Below are positions 8,301 through 14,497 of a DNA stretch of 17,219 bases, in pieces. Position numbers and translations under genes: made by a program. A model generated the notes under the pieces. That model saw nothing but the letters and a program-made list of their open reading frames with translations, was not told where the DNA came from and made no database searches. Position 1 is the first letter of the stretch, and every line of letters starts with the position of its first letter. Origin of the DNA: CAYTAP01 sp964435775 (lineage in GTDB: Bacteria; Planctomycetota; Phycisphaerae; Tepidisphaerales; Tepidisphaeraceae); contig CAYTAP010000091.1 in assembly GCA_964435775.1 (NCBI GenBank), positions 1 to 17,219 of the forward strand, written 5' to 3'.

Positions 8301-9943
8301 GGCGCAACAAACTCGATGATGCCCTGGCGTTGCTCCCGGCCGGCGATTCCGATGCGCGGGTCCAGCGCCTGCGGATCGACTTGCTGGTCAATGGCCATCG
8401 CCTTGATGACGCGACCAAGTCGATCCAGGCGCAGCTCTTGAAAAATCCGACGGCCTCCGATTGGAACGCGCTGCTTGGCTACGTCTATTACCTGACGCCG
8501 GGCAAGCTTGATGATGCCCGCAAGCAGCTGGATAAAACCCTCGCGGCGGATCCGAAGAACGCCAACGCGCTCTATTTCCGCGGGCTTGTCGCGCTTCGTC
8601 AATCGCCGCCGGACGCCGCGTCCGCCGTCGCCGATCTGACGGCGGTGCGGAACATCAACCCGGACAACGTCGATGTGCGGATGGCGCTGGCCGACGCGAT
8701 GCGCCTCAACGGCGACACCGACCGCGCGATCACCGAACTGGAAGGTGTTGTTCGCGCCGCGCCACAGGCGAAACTGCCGCGGCTGAAGCTCATCGAGCTG
8801 TATGCCTCTTCCAATCCGCCTCGCTGGTCGGACGTCGATCGCGTGATCGCCGATTCGCGCGGGATTCCGCAGTTGGCCGTCGATCCGGACCTGCTCCACC
8901 AGGAAGCGCTCGTGCGCCTTCAGGAGGGGCGCGACAAGGATGCCCTTGCCGCCATCGAGGAAGCCCGTAAATCCGCCGGCAACAACCCCAACATCACCCG
9001 CACGTACCTGAATGTGCTGCTGCAAATGAAGCAGTACAAGACGGTGGTTCAGGAAACCGGCAAGATCATCCAGGGGGACAAGGATGCCTGGTGGGCCTAT
9101 GCCTTCCGCGGTCAGGCCAAAAACAGGTTGAAGGACAAGCCCGGCGCGTTGAGTGATTTCGAAGCCGCGCTGGAGACGACGCCCGCGCAAAAGAGCGAAC
9201 CGGTCACGCAGGCGATCATCAACACGACCGCCGCCGAGCTCGGCGCCGATGATGCGTTGAAGTTCGTCGAATCCCGCGCCAAAGGCGATCCGCGCTGGCT
9301 GATCGACATCGCATATCTTCAGCAAAGCAAACACGACGCCGTCGCCGCCCAGCAGACGGTGGCGAAGCTCATGGAGAGCATCGACAAGCTGAGCACGCCG
9401 GATCGCCAGCGGGCGCTGCGGCTGGCTGGTGTGACGTACATGACCGGGCCGAAGCCCGACTATGATAAGGCGCGCGACATTTACCTGAAGCTCCTCAATG
9501 AAGCGCCCAACAGCCTCGAGGCGCTGAACAACCTCGCATGCTTGCTCGCCGGCAACATCACCCCGCCTCGGCCGGAGCAGGCCCGCGTGTACAGCCAGCG
9601 CGCCTACGACCTCATGCGCAAGAGCGGCAACTATGATCCGCTCATTGCCGACACGCATGGCTGGGTGTTGTCCCTGTGCACCGACGATGATCTTCCCGAA
9701 GCGATCCGTATCCTGAACGAAGTTGTTGATCGCCGACCGTTTCTGGAAGCCCGCTATCACCTGGCCAATGCGTATTTGAAGAGCAAGAACGCCACACAAG
9801 CAGAGAAGCAGTTGAACGCCGCGTTGGAAACGATCGCCGACGCCGATAAGGCAAAGCAGGCGGTGGATCCGGTTCTGCGCGTCAAAATCACCCAGGCGAT
9901 GGATCGCGTTCGTGAGCTTAAGGCCAAGGCGGACACCAAATGA
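5342..9943 (+). CDS. Giant membrane-anchored TPR protein (PrsT-like, exosortase/EPS-associated)
   Basis: A 1533-residue protein consisting almost entirely of tetratricopeptide-like helical repeats behind one N-terminal membrane segment (about residues 8-31; MARRVNKRF precedes it). The ATG start has AAGGA (5330-5334) with 7-base spacing. No lipobox cysteine is seen, so it is probably a signal-anchored periplasmic protein, unlike the PrsT lipoproteins it resembles. Clear TPR units include LAYGRALQASGRYDDALSKF and AKAYINAGQTGEAKKLLRQI. Near the C-terminus LEALNNLACLLAG and LIADTHGWVLSL, followed by LEARYHLANAYL, match the end pattern of PEP-CTERM-system TPR proteins. The likely role is a scaffold joining parts of the EPS/exosortase machinery in the periplasm; partners are unknown. 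It begins 100 bases after epsI on the same strand and probably shares its transcript. The intervening bases hold only a small dyad (GATGCG-A-CGCATC, 5260-5272). Confidence 0.85.
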   Translation: MARRVNKRFLLILTIVVVGGLSILAGGAYYLMRPKPEKYIEAGDKFMAEKDYKAARDNYGQAYSLSKDPLILVKFGDAMTQLAVSDPTLINQDVGAWRQALEIDPNCEPALRRLMNAYEDVAELSPRAENFQLLRDTATKLAAVDPGNTKAAALKHLATIQAWLAGVQTDPRVVDDNVKALEELRKADPANAELPFYIAQVKVKRAQDAIQNGDAAGGRKLIAEALAVTEDSLKGQEQNPAMHYRAFQTFLGLSRANASLGLPAGLDDRATAEITKAREEAQPDNDLYVEINRTAADYAAKNLHDAATAEKIARALLKQRPDDPTVRVTAAELIGRDPAKRQEAISILTAPRQPDKAHVGTRKDALLSRQYEAMTLLSLAGLQIDEFASTTDAAKRKTLEESVNKSLKTLNDRLGEAPEILKLRGRLELAEGNNVKAIQTLEKSQQLLLQKGGQDYQVKYMLAKAYINAGQTGEAKKLLRQIVDRIPTANDARLQLVQLLLRERAIDEARPHVEYLEKVMPNSPDVTRMRLAMLDPGKDHAKIEKLYESLPEKSKAERLYKAQLALGVGQQDDAVRLLNEIVKEDPGDVDAVANLVRIYSARNEKDRAIALVAEARKTNPSNASLETLAKMLAGAGAEEIIAAEPDPFTRELNLAELTGRQGKNKEMLDHLKKAEAVKPDSARVQQSLLNYYLQHQNWDEARKYVDKLAVTNQDQANGQLLKFQLALAQGTAGNKDELGKAVTLGQQLTQTMPEFSQSWLAYGRALQASGRYDDALSKFLAALQRRSDSIEALRGVIDCYIATNRPQEAHNYILQAVKQFPTNADIVEQETLWQLRFGDPLKAVPQREAELKNSPNDPSSYTKLGMAYLRVAQVKGSTDANMATQYVAKAREVFTEAKKKWPDESTFYGNLADIALASNKPQDAEADLKELAARPLWKDKPEPQLMLAELYARTNRPDQAEQALRDAHANAPDNYEVRDRLANYLARRNKLDDALALLPAGDSDARVQRLRIDLLVNGHRLDDATKSIQAQLLKNPTASDWNALLGYVYYLTPGKLDDARKQLDKTLAADPKNANALYFRGLVALRQSPPDAASAVADLTAVRNINPDNVDVRMALADAMRLNGDTDRAITELEGVVRAAPQAKLPRLKLIELYASSNPPRWSDVDRVIADSRGIPQLAVDPDLLHQEALVRLQEGRDKDALAAIEEARKSAGNNPNITRTYLNVLLQMKQYKTVVQETGKIIQGDKDAWWAYAFRGQAKNRLKDKPGALSDFEAALETTPAQKSEPVTQAIINTTAAELGADDALKFVESRAKGDPRWLIDIAYLQQSKHDAVAAQQTVAKLMESIDKLSTPDRQRALRLAGVTYMTGPKPDYDKARDIYLKLLNEAPNSLEALNNLACLLAGNITPPRPEQARVYSQRAYDLMRKSGNYDPLIADTHGWVLSLCTDDDLPEAIRILNEVVDRRPFLEARYHLANAYLKSKNATQAEKQLNAALETIADADKAKQAVDPVLRVKITQAMDRVRELKAKADTK

Positions 9944-10021
9944 CTTGGAAATACCGTTAAGATGATGAAATAAAGCCGTGTGGCATGTTTTACGGCCTCA
10001 GCTCAATCGCACTGGTTTGTC

Positions 10022-10043
10022 TCCCAAGTTTCCTTTGGGAAAC
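10022..10043 (+). promoter_or_regulatory. Two mutually exclusive hairpins upstream of the Wzz/BY-kinase gene
   Basis: TCCCAA (10022-10027) pairs with TTGGGA (10035-10040). The overlapping GTTTCC (10028-10033) pairs with GGAAAC (10038-10043) around a TTTG loop. The two stems share bases 10038-10040 and cannot form together, as in attenuators or switches. They lie in the 216-bp gap (9944-10159), which holds no gene and no clear promoter. The stems are short, so a regulatory role is only possible. Confidence 0.25.
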
Positions 10044-10159
10044 GGTGATTTGTGAGGTAGGATAGGGATCGCTGACGGATTGGATGCGGGTTCGAGCGAA
10101 ATAATCGATGGCCCGGCCTCAGCCTCAACTTTGACGAGTTCCGCAGGAGTATCGCAGCT

Positions 10160-12388
10160 ATGACAACCTTACCACAAACCACGGCCGTTCGTTTGCCGCG
10201 GAGTGCGATGGCACCCCATCTGGCGATCAACGGTGGAATGGCGCTCCCCGGTCCGACGACGGCCATGACCGGTGGTTCACAGATGACCGGCGCCGACGTG
10301 TGGCGCGTGATCCGCACGAACATCTGGCTGATCATCGTCAGCCTCATTGTCGCGGGGGCATTGGGCTTTGGCGCCAACTGGTATCTCAAGAAGAACTCGC
10401 CGCGTTACACCTCGACAGGGCTTGTGCAGATCATCCCGCCGCGCGATATCGCGCTACTGCCCGACACCAAGATTCAGCAGTTCACCGACCCGCGGTTTCT
10501 CGAAACGGATCAACTGACGCAGGCGCAACTGCTCAGCCAGGACACCTTGTTCAGCAAGGTGTTGACTGACGATCAGCTGGTCCGCGACAGCGACTGGTTC
10601 AAGGGCTTTGACAATGTGGAGGATGCCAAGCAGGCGCTCAAGAGCCGCTTTGATGTGACGCCCGTGACCGGCACCAAGCTGATCCAGGTGTCGATGTCCG
10701 CGCCGACGGCCCGCGATGCCAAGCTCCTGGTCACCGAGGTGGTCGAACGTCATCTGTCCGATCAGCGCGACATGAACCGTTCGCAGACCCTCAACCGCAC
10801 GGTCCAACTGAACAAGCTCCACAACGAATACAAGATTCTCCTTGATGACAAGAACCGGGAAATCCGTCAGAAAGCCATTGACCTCAACATCAACGGCGCC
10901 GGCATCCCGGGGCGCTTGAGCAGCAAGGAAATCCAGCTCAGTGAGTTGACCAAGACGCAGCTTGAATTGCAGATGCTCCTGGCCGACGCACAGAGGAGCT
11001 ACCAGTCGATCCAGCAGGACCTGCAACTGAACAAGGTTCCCAGCCAGGTGCAGATGCTTGTGGATCGCGATCCGGATGTGATGAACTTCAAGCAGGCGCT
11101 GGTGGTGTCGGAGGTGACGCTTGCCGATCGGCAGGCCAAGTACGGGCCGGAGAGCCAGTTTGTGCAAAGCGCCAAGCGTCAGCGCGATTTCTACCAGCAA
11201 AAGCTCAATGACCGCAAAGCCGAAGTGGCGGCCACCAACAGCGCGTCGATGGTCGAGGACATGCGAAGCCAGGTCGCGGGTGTGCAGCAGAAGCTTGACG
11301 CCGTCAACCAACAGATCGGCGATGTCCGCAAGGAAATGGCTGACGCCAGCAACCAGATGGCGACCTACCTGACCCTTCAGGATGAGCAGAAGGCGTATCA
11401 TGACCTGCTCCAGCAGGTGGACGATCAGCTCGATGCCGTCCGCAACAACGACGATCATCCCGTTGCGACCGTCGATTGGATGAACATGCCCGACCTGCCG
11501 GACAAGATGAGCTTCCCGAAGTTGCCGATCACAATGGCGATCGCCATCGTTCTGGGGCTGGCGTTCAGCCTTGGGATCGCGTTCCTGCGTGAAATGCTCG
11601 ACACCTCGGTTCGCTCGCCGCGCGACATCGCGCGAGTGGGGCAGTTGAACCTGCTGGGCATGATCTCCGACGAGAGCGAGGATCCGCAGGCGGCCGGGAC
11701 GCGGCTTCCGCTCATCATCGCCGAAGCGCCGCACTCGATGCTGGCCGAGCAGTTCCGTCAGATGCGCACGCGACTTCAGCACGCGGCGTCACTGGACACG
11801 ACGCGGAGCATCATGGTGACCAGCCCCGGACCGGGCGACGGCAAGACGACCACCGCCGTCAACCTTGCCGCCGGTCTGGCGTTAAATGGGCGCCGGATTC
11901 TGCTGGTGGATGCCAACTTCCGGCGGCCGGTGCTTCACACGCTCTTTGGCATCGGCAACGAGCAGGGCTTCTCCGATGTGCTCAACTCGCTGAACCTGTT
12001 TGACACCCTCGCCCAGCCGACGCACGTGCCCAACCTCACGCTCCTGACCAGCGGCGGCAAACCCGCCAACCCGACGGAACTGCTTGAAAGTCAGTTGTTC
12101 ATCGACTTCATCGAGCGGGTTCTGGAGGAATACGACCATGTGATCTTCGACGGCGGGCCGCTGCTCTTTACCAGCGACAGCGTGGCGATGGCGCCGCGGG
12201 TCGATGGCGTGGTCAGCGTCGTCCGCGCCCGCAGCAACAGTCGCGGCCTGCTCCAGCGGATGCGCGACACGCTGCGCCAGGTCAAGGCCGAACACCTTGG
12301 CGTGGTCCTCAACGCCGTCCGCGCTCAGGCCGGCGGGTACTACAACCGCAACATCAAGACGTACTACGACTACCAGAACCGAGGATGA
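10160..12388 (+). CDS. Wzz-type chain-length regulator fused to BY-kinase-like P-loop domain
   Basis: A polysaccharide co-polymerase with a cytoplasmic tyrosine-kinase-like ATPase. It would control EPS chain length and export through autophosphorylation cycles. The ATG start follows AGGAG (10145-10149) at 10 bases. After a glycine/proline-rich leader comes a Wzz N-terminal part with a membrane helix at about residues 55-76. A long periplasmic coiled-coil region spans about 190-430, and a second helix (LPITMAIAIVLGLAFSLGIA) spans about 455-474. The kinase linker motif AEQFRQMRTRLQ (529-540) follows. Walker A is GPGDGKT (557-563), the A' box is LLVDAN (581-586) and Walker B is VIFDGG (661-666). 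The C-terminus has a tyrosine cluster (Tyr727, 728, 735, 736, 738), as in BY-kinases. The A' box has Asn586 and Walker B has Gly-Gly where many BY-kinases have Asp and Thr/Ser-Pro. The likely partner is the Wza-like exporter at 1125-2681. No Wzb-type phosphatase is present. Confidence 0.9.
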   Translation: MTTLPQTTAVRLPRSAMAPHLAINGGMALPGPTTAMTGGSQMTGADVWRVIRTNIWLIIVSLIVAGALGFGANWYLKKNSPRYTSTGLVQIIPPRDIALLPDTKIQQFTDPRFLETDQLTQAQLLSQDTLFSKVLTDDQLVRDSDWFKGFDNVEDAKQALKSRFDVTPVTGTKLIQVSMSAPTARDAKLLVTEVVERHLSDQRDMNRSQTLNRTVQLNKLHNEYKILLDDKNREIRQKAIDLNINGAGIPGRLSSKEIQLSELTKTQLELQMLLADAQRSYQSIQQDLQLNKVPSQVQMLVDRDPDVMNFKQALVVSEVTLADRQAKYGPESQFVQSAKRQRDFYQQKLNDRKAEVAATNSASMVEDMRSQVAGVQQKLDAVNQQIGDVRKEMADASNQMATYLTLQDEQKAYHDLLQQVDDQLDAVRNNDDHPVATVDWMNMPDLPDKMSFPKLPITMAIAIVLGLAFSLGIAFLREMLDTSVRSPRDIARVGQLNLLGMISDESEDPQAAGTRLPLIIAEAPHSMLAEQFRQMRTRLQHAASLDTTRSIMVTSPGPGDGKTTTAVNLAAGLALNGRRILLVDANFRRPVLHTLFGIGNEQGFSDVLNSLNLFDTLAQPTHVPNLTLLTSGGKPANPTELLESQLFIDFIERVLEEYDHVIFDGGPLLFTSDSVAMAPRVDGVVSVVRARSNSRGLLQRMRDTLRQVKAEHLGVVLNAVRAQAGGYYNRNIKTYYDYQNRG

Positions 12389-12465
12389 TTCCCGAGAAAT
12401 ACGGCCGGCATGGCCGAATAAAGGCAGGACATCGGGGTTCATGACACTTCCGGCGGCTTTTCTCT

Positions 12466-12499
12466 CTCCCCCGGTACGCCGGGGGAGGGTCGGGGAGGG
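12466..12499 (+). repeat. GC-rich hairpin repeat, left copy
   Basis: CTCCCCCGG (12466-12474), loop TACG, CCGGGGGAG (12479-12487) make a 9-bp stem with a tetraloop, followed by a purine-rich GGGTCGGGGAGGG flank. The 24-base core (12466-12489) is identical in reverse complement to 12667-12690. It resembles dispersed hairpin repeats common between genes in high-GC genomes. It may also act as a terminator for the kinase gene that ends 78 bases upstream. Confidence 0.75.
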
Positions 12500-12653
12500 T
12501 GCCGTTATTGAACGAATGTGCCACTTGCGGCGCATCATTCTTCCGATGCCTTCCAGGCGCGATCATGGTCCGCGGCGGATCGCCTTCGCGCGAAGCATGC
12601 GCGAGATGCCGGAGTCTGTGCGAGAGGCGATTGAGCGAGTGCTGACCGAAAGG
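12500..12653. other. Spacer between the inverted repeat copies, no convincing gene
   Basis: About 154 bases separate the two repeat copies. A plus-strand reading gives RRDHGPRRIAFARSMREMP, which faintly recalls the start of DUF559-type endonucleases that often sit beside such repeats, but the frame then runs into the right-hand repeat. I see no ribosome site or functional gene. It could be a decayed remnant or plain spacer. Confidence 0.3.
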
Positions 12654-12692
12654 CCCCCTCCCTTAACCCTCCCCCGGCGTACCGGGGGAGGG
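12654..12692 (-). repeat. GC-rich hairpin repeat, right copy (inverted)
   Basis: CCCTCCCCCGG (12667-12677), loop CGTA, CCGGGGGAGGG (12682-12692) make a perfect 11-bp stem. The element is the inverted counterpart of 12466-12499, including the C-rich flank at 12654-12662. The pair brackets about 200 bases, giving a layout like a small inverted-repeat cassette. No target-site duplication was recognised. Confidence 0.75.
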
Positions 12693-12758
12693 AACAGGAG
12701 AACCGCCGATTCCGTTTTGGACCCAGGATATCGGATATCGCAACGTCATTTCGGCAAC

Positions 12759-12787
12759 TTGCATTGCCGGTCGGGTGGATATACACT
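12759..12787 (+). promoter_or_regulatory. Possible sigma70-type promoter for rpmA
   Basis: TTGCAT (12759-12764) and TACACT (12782-12787) with 17-base spacing each match 4 of 6 consensus bases; TATACA at 12780 with 15-base spacing is an alternative. The site lies about 60 bases before the rpmA start. Planctomycete promoters are poorly defined, so this is tentative. Confidence 0.35.
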
Positions 12788-12844
12788 GTTCCTCCGTCGC
12801 TTTTGGGCGGGTTAATCGGAATTAATTTTCAGGCAGGTGATTCA

Positions 12845-13087
12845 ATGGCACATAAGAAAGGTCAAGGCTCGACTCGAAACGGGCGTGACAGTAATCCGCA
12901 GTACCGTGGCGTGAAGGCGTATGGCGGGCAGGCCGTGACGGCCGGTTCGATCATCATGCGTCAGTGCGGCACGAAGTTTCATCCCGGCTTCAACGTCGGC
13001 TTGGGAAGCGACTACACGATTTTCGCCCTTAAGGACGGGATCGTGGAGTTCCAAGGCGGAAAGATCCACGTCCGCACGGCCGAGTGA
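12845..13087 (+). CDS. rpmA: 50S ribosomal protein L27
   Basis: An 80-residue ribosomal protein of the large subunit, near the peptidyl-transferase centre. The sequence starts MAHKKGQGSTRNGRDSN and contains GVKAYGGQAV, GSIIMRQCGTKFHPG and NVGLGSDYTIFALKDG, all typical of L27. The full length fits the family. The ATG has CAGGTGA (12832-12838) as ribosome site. L27 from Firmicutes carries an N-terminal extension that is cleaved off; this one begins directly with the mature MAHKKG end, so no cleavage is needed. rplU (L21), which commonly sits immediately upstream, is not here: the upstream 450 bases are repeats and non-coding DNA. Transcription probably ends at the strong hairpin 13135-13179. 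Confidence 0.97.
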   Translation: MAHKKGQGSTRNGRDSNPQYRGVKAYGGQAVTAGSIIMRQCGTKFHPGFNVGLGSDYTIFALKDGIVEFQGGKIHVRTAE

Positions 13088-13134
13088 TCGTCATTGGCCG
13101 CGCCGCCGGGGGCCGGTTCGAAAGATACAGTCCA

Positions 13135-13179
13135 AAATAAATCAGCCTCCATACTCGCCGTATGGAGGCTGATTTATTT
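13135..13179. terminator. Strong bidirectional terminator between rpmA and the oxidoreductase
   Basis: AAATAAATCAGCCTCCATAC (13135-13154) pairs perfectly with its complement at 13160-13179 around the 5-base loop TCGCC, giving a 20-bp stem. On each strand the A-rich 5' arm faces a T-rich 3' end (GATTTATTT), the mark of a two-way rho-independent terminator. It sits between convergent genes. Confidence 0.9.
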
Positions 13180-13207
13180 GGGGTTGCTTGTGCTTCCGTT
13201 GACCATG

Positions 13208-13230
13208 AACCGCGGCAATCTCCCGCGGTT
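13208..13230. other. Hairpin near the 3' end of the oxidoreductase gene
   Basis: AACCGCGG (13208-13215) and CCGCGGTT (13223-13230) form a perfect 8-bp stem with a 7-base loop, 14 bases past the stop of the minus-strand oxidoreductase. It has no T-tract, so it may protect the mRNA end or help the stronger terminator beyond it. Confidence 0.35.
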
Positions 13231-13244
13231 TGACGGGTGGCTGA

Positions 13245-14426
13245 TCAGTGCGAGAAGCTTGCTTCGAGGTTGACTGCCTCGTCCTTGCGGGTCTGGATTT
13301 TCTTTTGCCCGCCGTATTTCTTGTTCATTTCGTCGAGGAAGGCATCGTATTCCCGGCCATCGACGGGGAGCGCGACGCTGCGGCGCTGCAAGCCGCTCAT
13401 GACCATCGCGTTGCCGATTTCCAGGCCGCGAAGACCCTCGGTCCCTTCGGCGATCAAATCCGAGTTGGGCCGATCCTCCCGGACAACATCCACGAAGCGC
13501 TGCGTGACCGTGACGTGGCGGGCTGCTTCACGCGGGTCCACGGGGATATCGATGTCCCATGTTTCCATGTGCGGAAATGATTCGGGTGATTTCTCATTCA
13601 TCTCCCGAACGCTCTTTACGGTGCGGTAAAACTTCAGTTTGCCATGCTCGGCCACCAGCTTTCCGCGATCACCGCAGATTTCCAGGCGGTTGGTGCCGGG
13701 GGCTTCGCCGGTGCTGGTGATGAAGTGGCCGATCGCACCATTGGGATATTCCAGGATCGCCGAAATCTCATCTTCGACTTCGATTGGGTGAGTTTTGCCC
13801 ACAAACCCGACGGCCGTGATCCGGTTGGGCATCAACCCGTTGAGCGTCCACTGGATCAGGTCCAGGTTGTGCGGGCATTGGTTGGTCAGGACGCCGCCGC
13901 CTTCGCCCTTCCAGGTTGCCCGCCAGCCGCCGGAGCCGTAGTAGGTCCAGGTGCGGAACCAGTTGGTGATGATCCAGGTGACGCGGGTGATTTCCCCCAG
14001 TTCCCCGTTGGCCACCAACTGGCGGATTTTTCGGTAGATGCCCTCGGTGCGCAGTTGGAACATGATCCCATACTTGAGCTTGGGGTGCTTGGCGTATTCG
14101 GCGACGACCTGGCGCGCCGCCGTCACCGACACCGCCAGCGGTTTTTCACCCAGCACATGCACATTTTGAGCAAAGGCGTCGAGGGTGATGGGGACATGAT
14201 CGTAGTGGGGCGTGGCGACCAGGATGGCATCGCACGTTTTCGAGGCGAGCAGTTCCTGATGCGTGGCGAAGGTGGGCACCTTGTACGCCTCTCCGGCCGA
14301 CTTTCGCCGGCTGGCATCATTGTCGCAGATCGCGGCAAGGCCACCATGCTTCAACTGATCCATCGTGGCGGCGTGCGCCCGCCCCATGTTCCCAAACCCG
14401 ATCAGACCGATGCGTACATGATCCAT
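13245..14426 (-). CDS. Gfo/Idh/MocA-family NAD(P)-dependent oxidoreductase
   Basis: A cytoplasmic sugar or polyol dehydrogenase-like enzyme of 393 residues. The N-terminal Rossmann fold begins at once with VRIGLIGFGNMGRAH (GxGxxG at residues 10-15), so there is no Tat or Sec signal. The family motif GEKPLAV (Glu94, Lys95, Pro96; Lys95 is the usual catalytic lysine) is present. The central GGGVLTNQCPHNLDLIQW (about 177-193) supplies the active-site His186. The C-terminal half shows the family's sheet (EVEDEISAILEYPNG; RLEICGDRGKL). The ATG has GAGGA six bases upstream on the minus strand. It lies 71 bases downstream of ilvC on the same strand with no clear terminator between, so co-transcription is possible though no shared pathway is evident. 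The substrate cannot be predicted. Such genes are very numerous in planctomycetes. Confidence 0.93.
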   Translation of the reverse strand: MDHVRIGLIGFGNMGRAHAATMDQLKHGGLAAICDNDASRRKSAGEAYKVPTFATHQELLASKTCDAILVATPHYDHVPITLDAFAQNVHVLGEKPLAVSVTAARQVVAEYAKHPKLKYGIMFQLRTEGIYRKIRQLVANGELGEITRVTWIITNWFRTWTYYGSGGWRATWKGEGGGVLTNQCPHNLDLIQWTLNGLMPNRITAVGFVGKTHPIEVEDEISAILEYPNGAIGHFITSTGEAPGTNRLEICGDRGKLVAEHGKLKFYRTVKSVREMNEKSPESFPHMETWDIDIPVDPREAARHVTVTQRFVDVVREDRPNSDLIAEGTEGLRGLEIGNAMVMSGLQRRSVALPVDGREYDAFLDEMNKKYGGQKKIQTRKDEAVNLEASFSH

Positions 14427-14497
14427 TGGAAGTCCTCAATAGTTGCGAAGCCATTTTACTCGCCGCACTCATTGGCCGGGCGCACATCATGAACTGG

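Noticed and set aside
7970..9799. Long open frame of about 609 codons on the minus strand
   Set aside because: It lies fully opposite the TPR gene, whose repeat pattern is clear. In high-GC coding DNA the antisense frame is often open. Its translation shows no recognisable domain.
9975..9996. Terminator after the TPR gene (GCCGT ... ACGGC)
   Set aside because: The stem is only 5 bp with a long loop and no T-tract after it.
10454..11782. Open minus-strand frame of about 442 codons
   Set aside because: A shadow of the Wzz/BY-kinase gene with no family features.
12441..12815. Possible small gene across the hairpin repeats
   Set aside because: The reading frame runs through both repeat copies, has no ribosome site and ends in the promoter region of rpmA. 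At most it is a decayed remnant.
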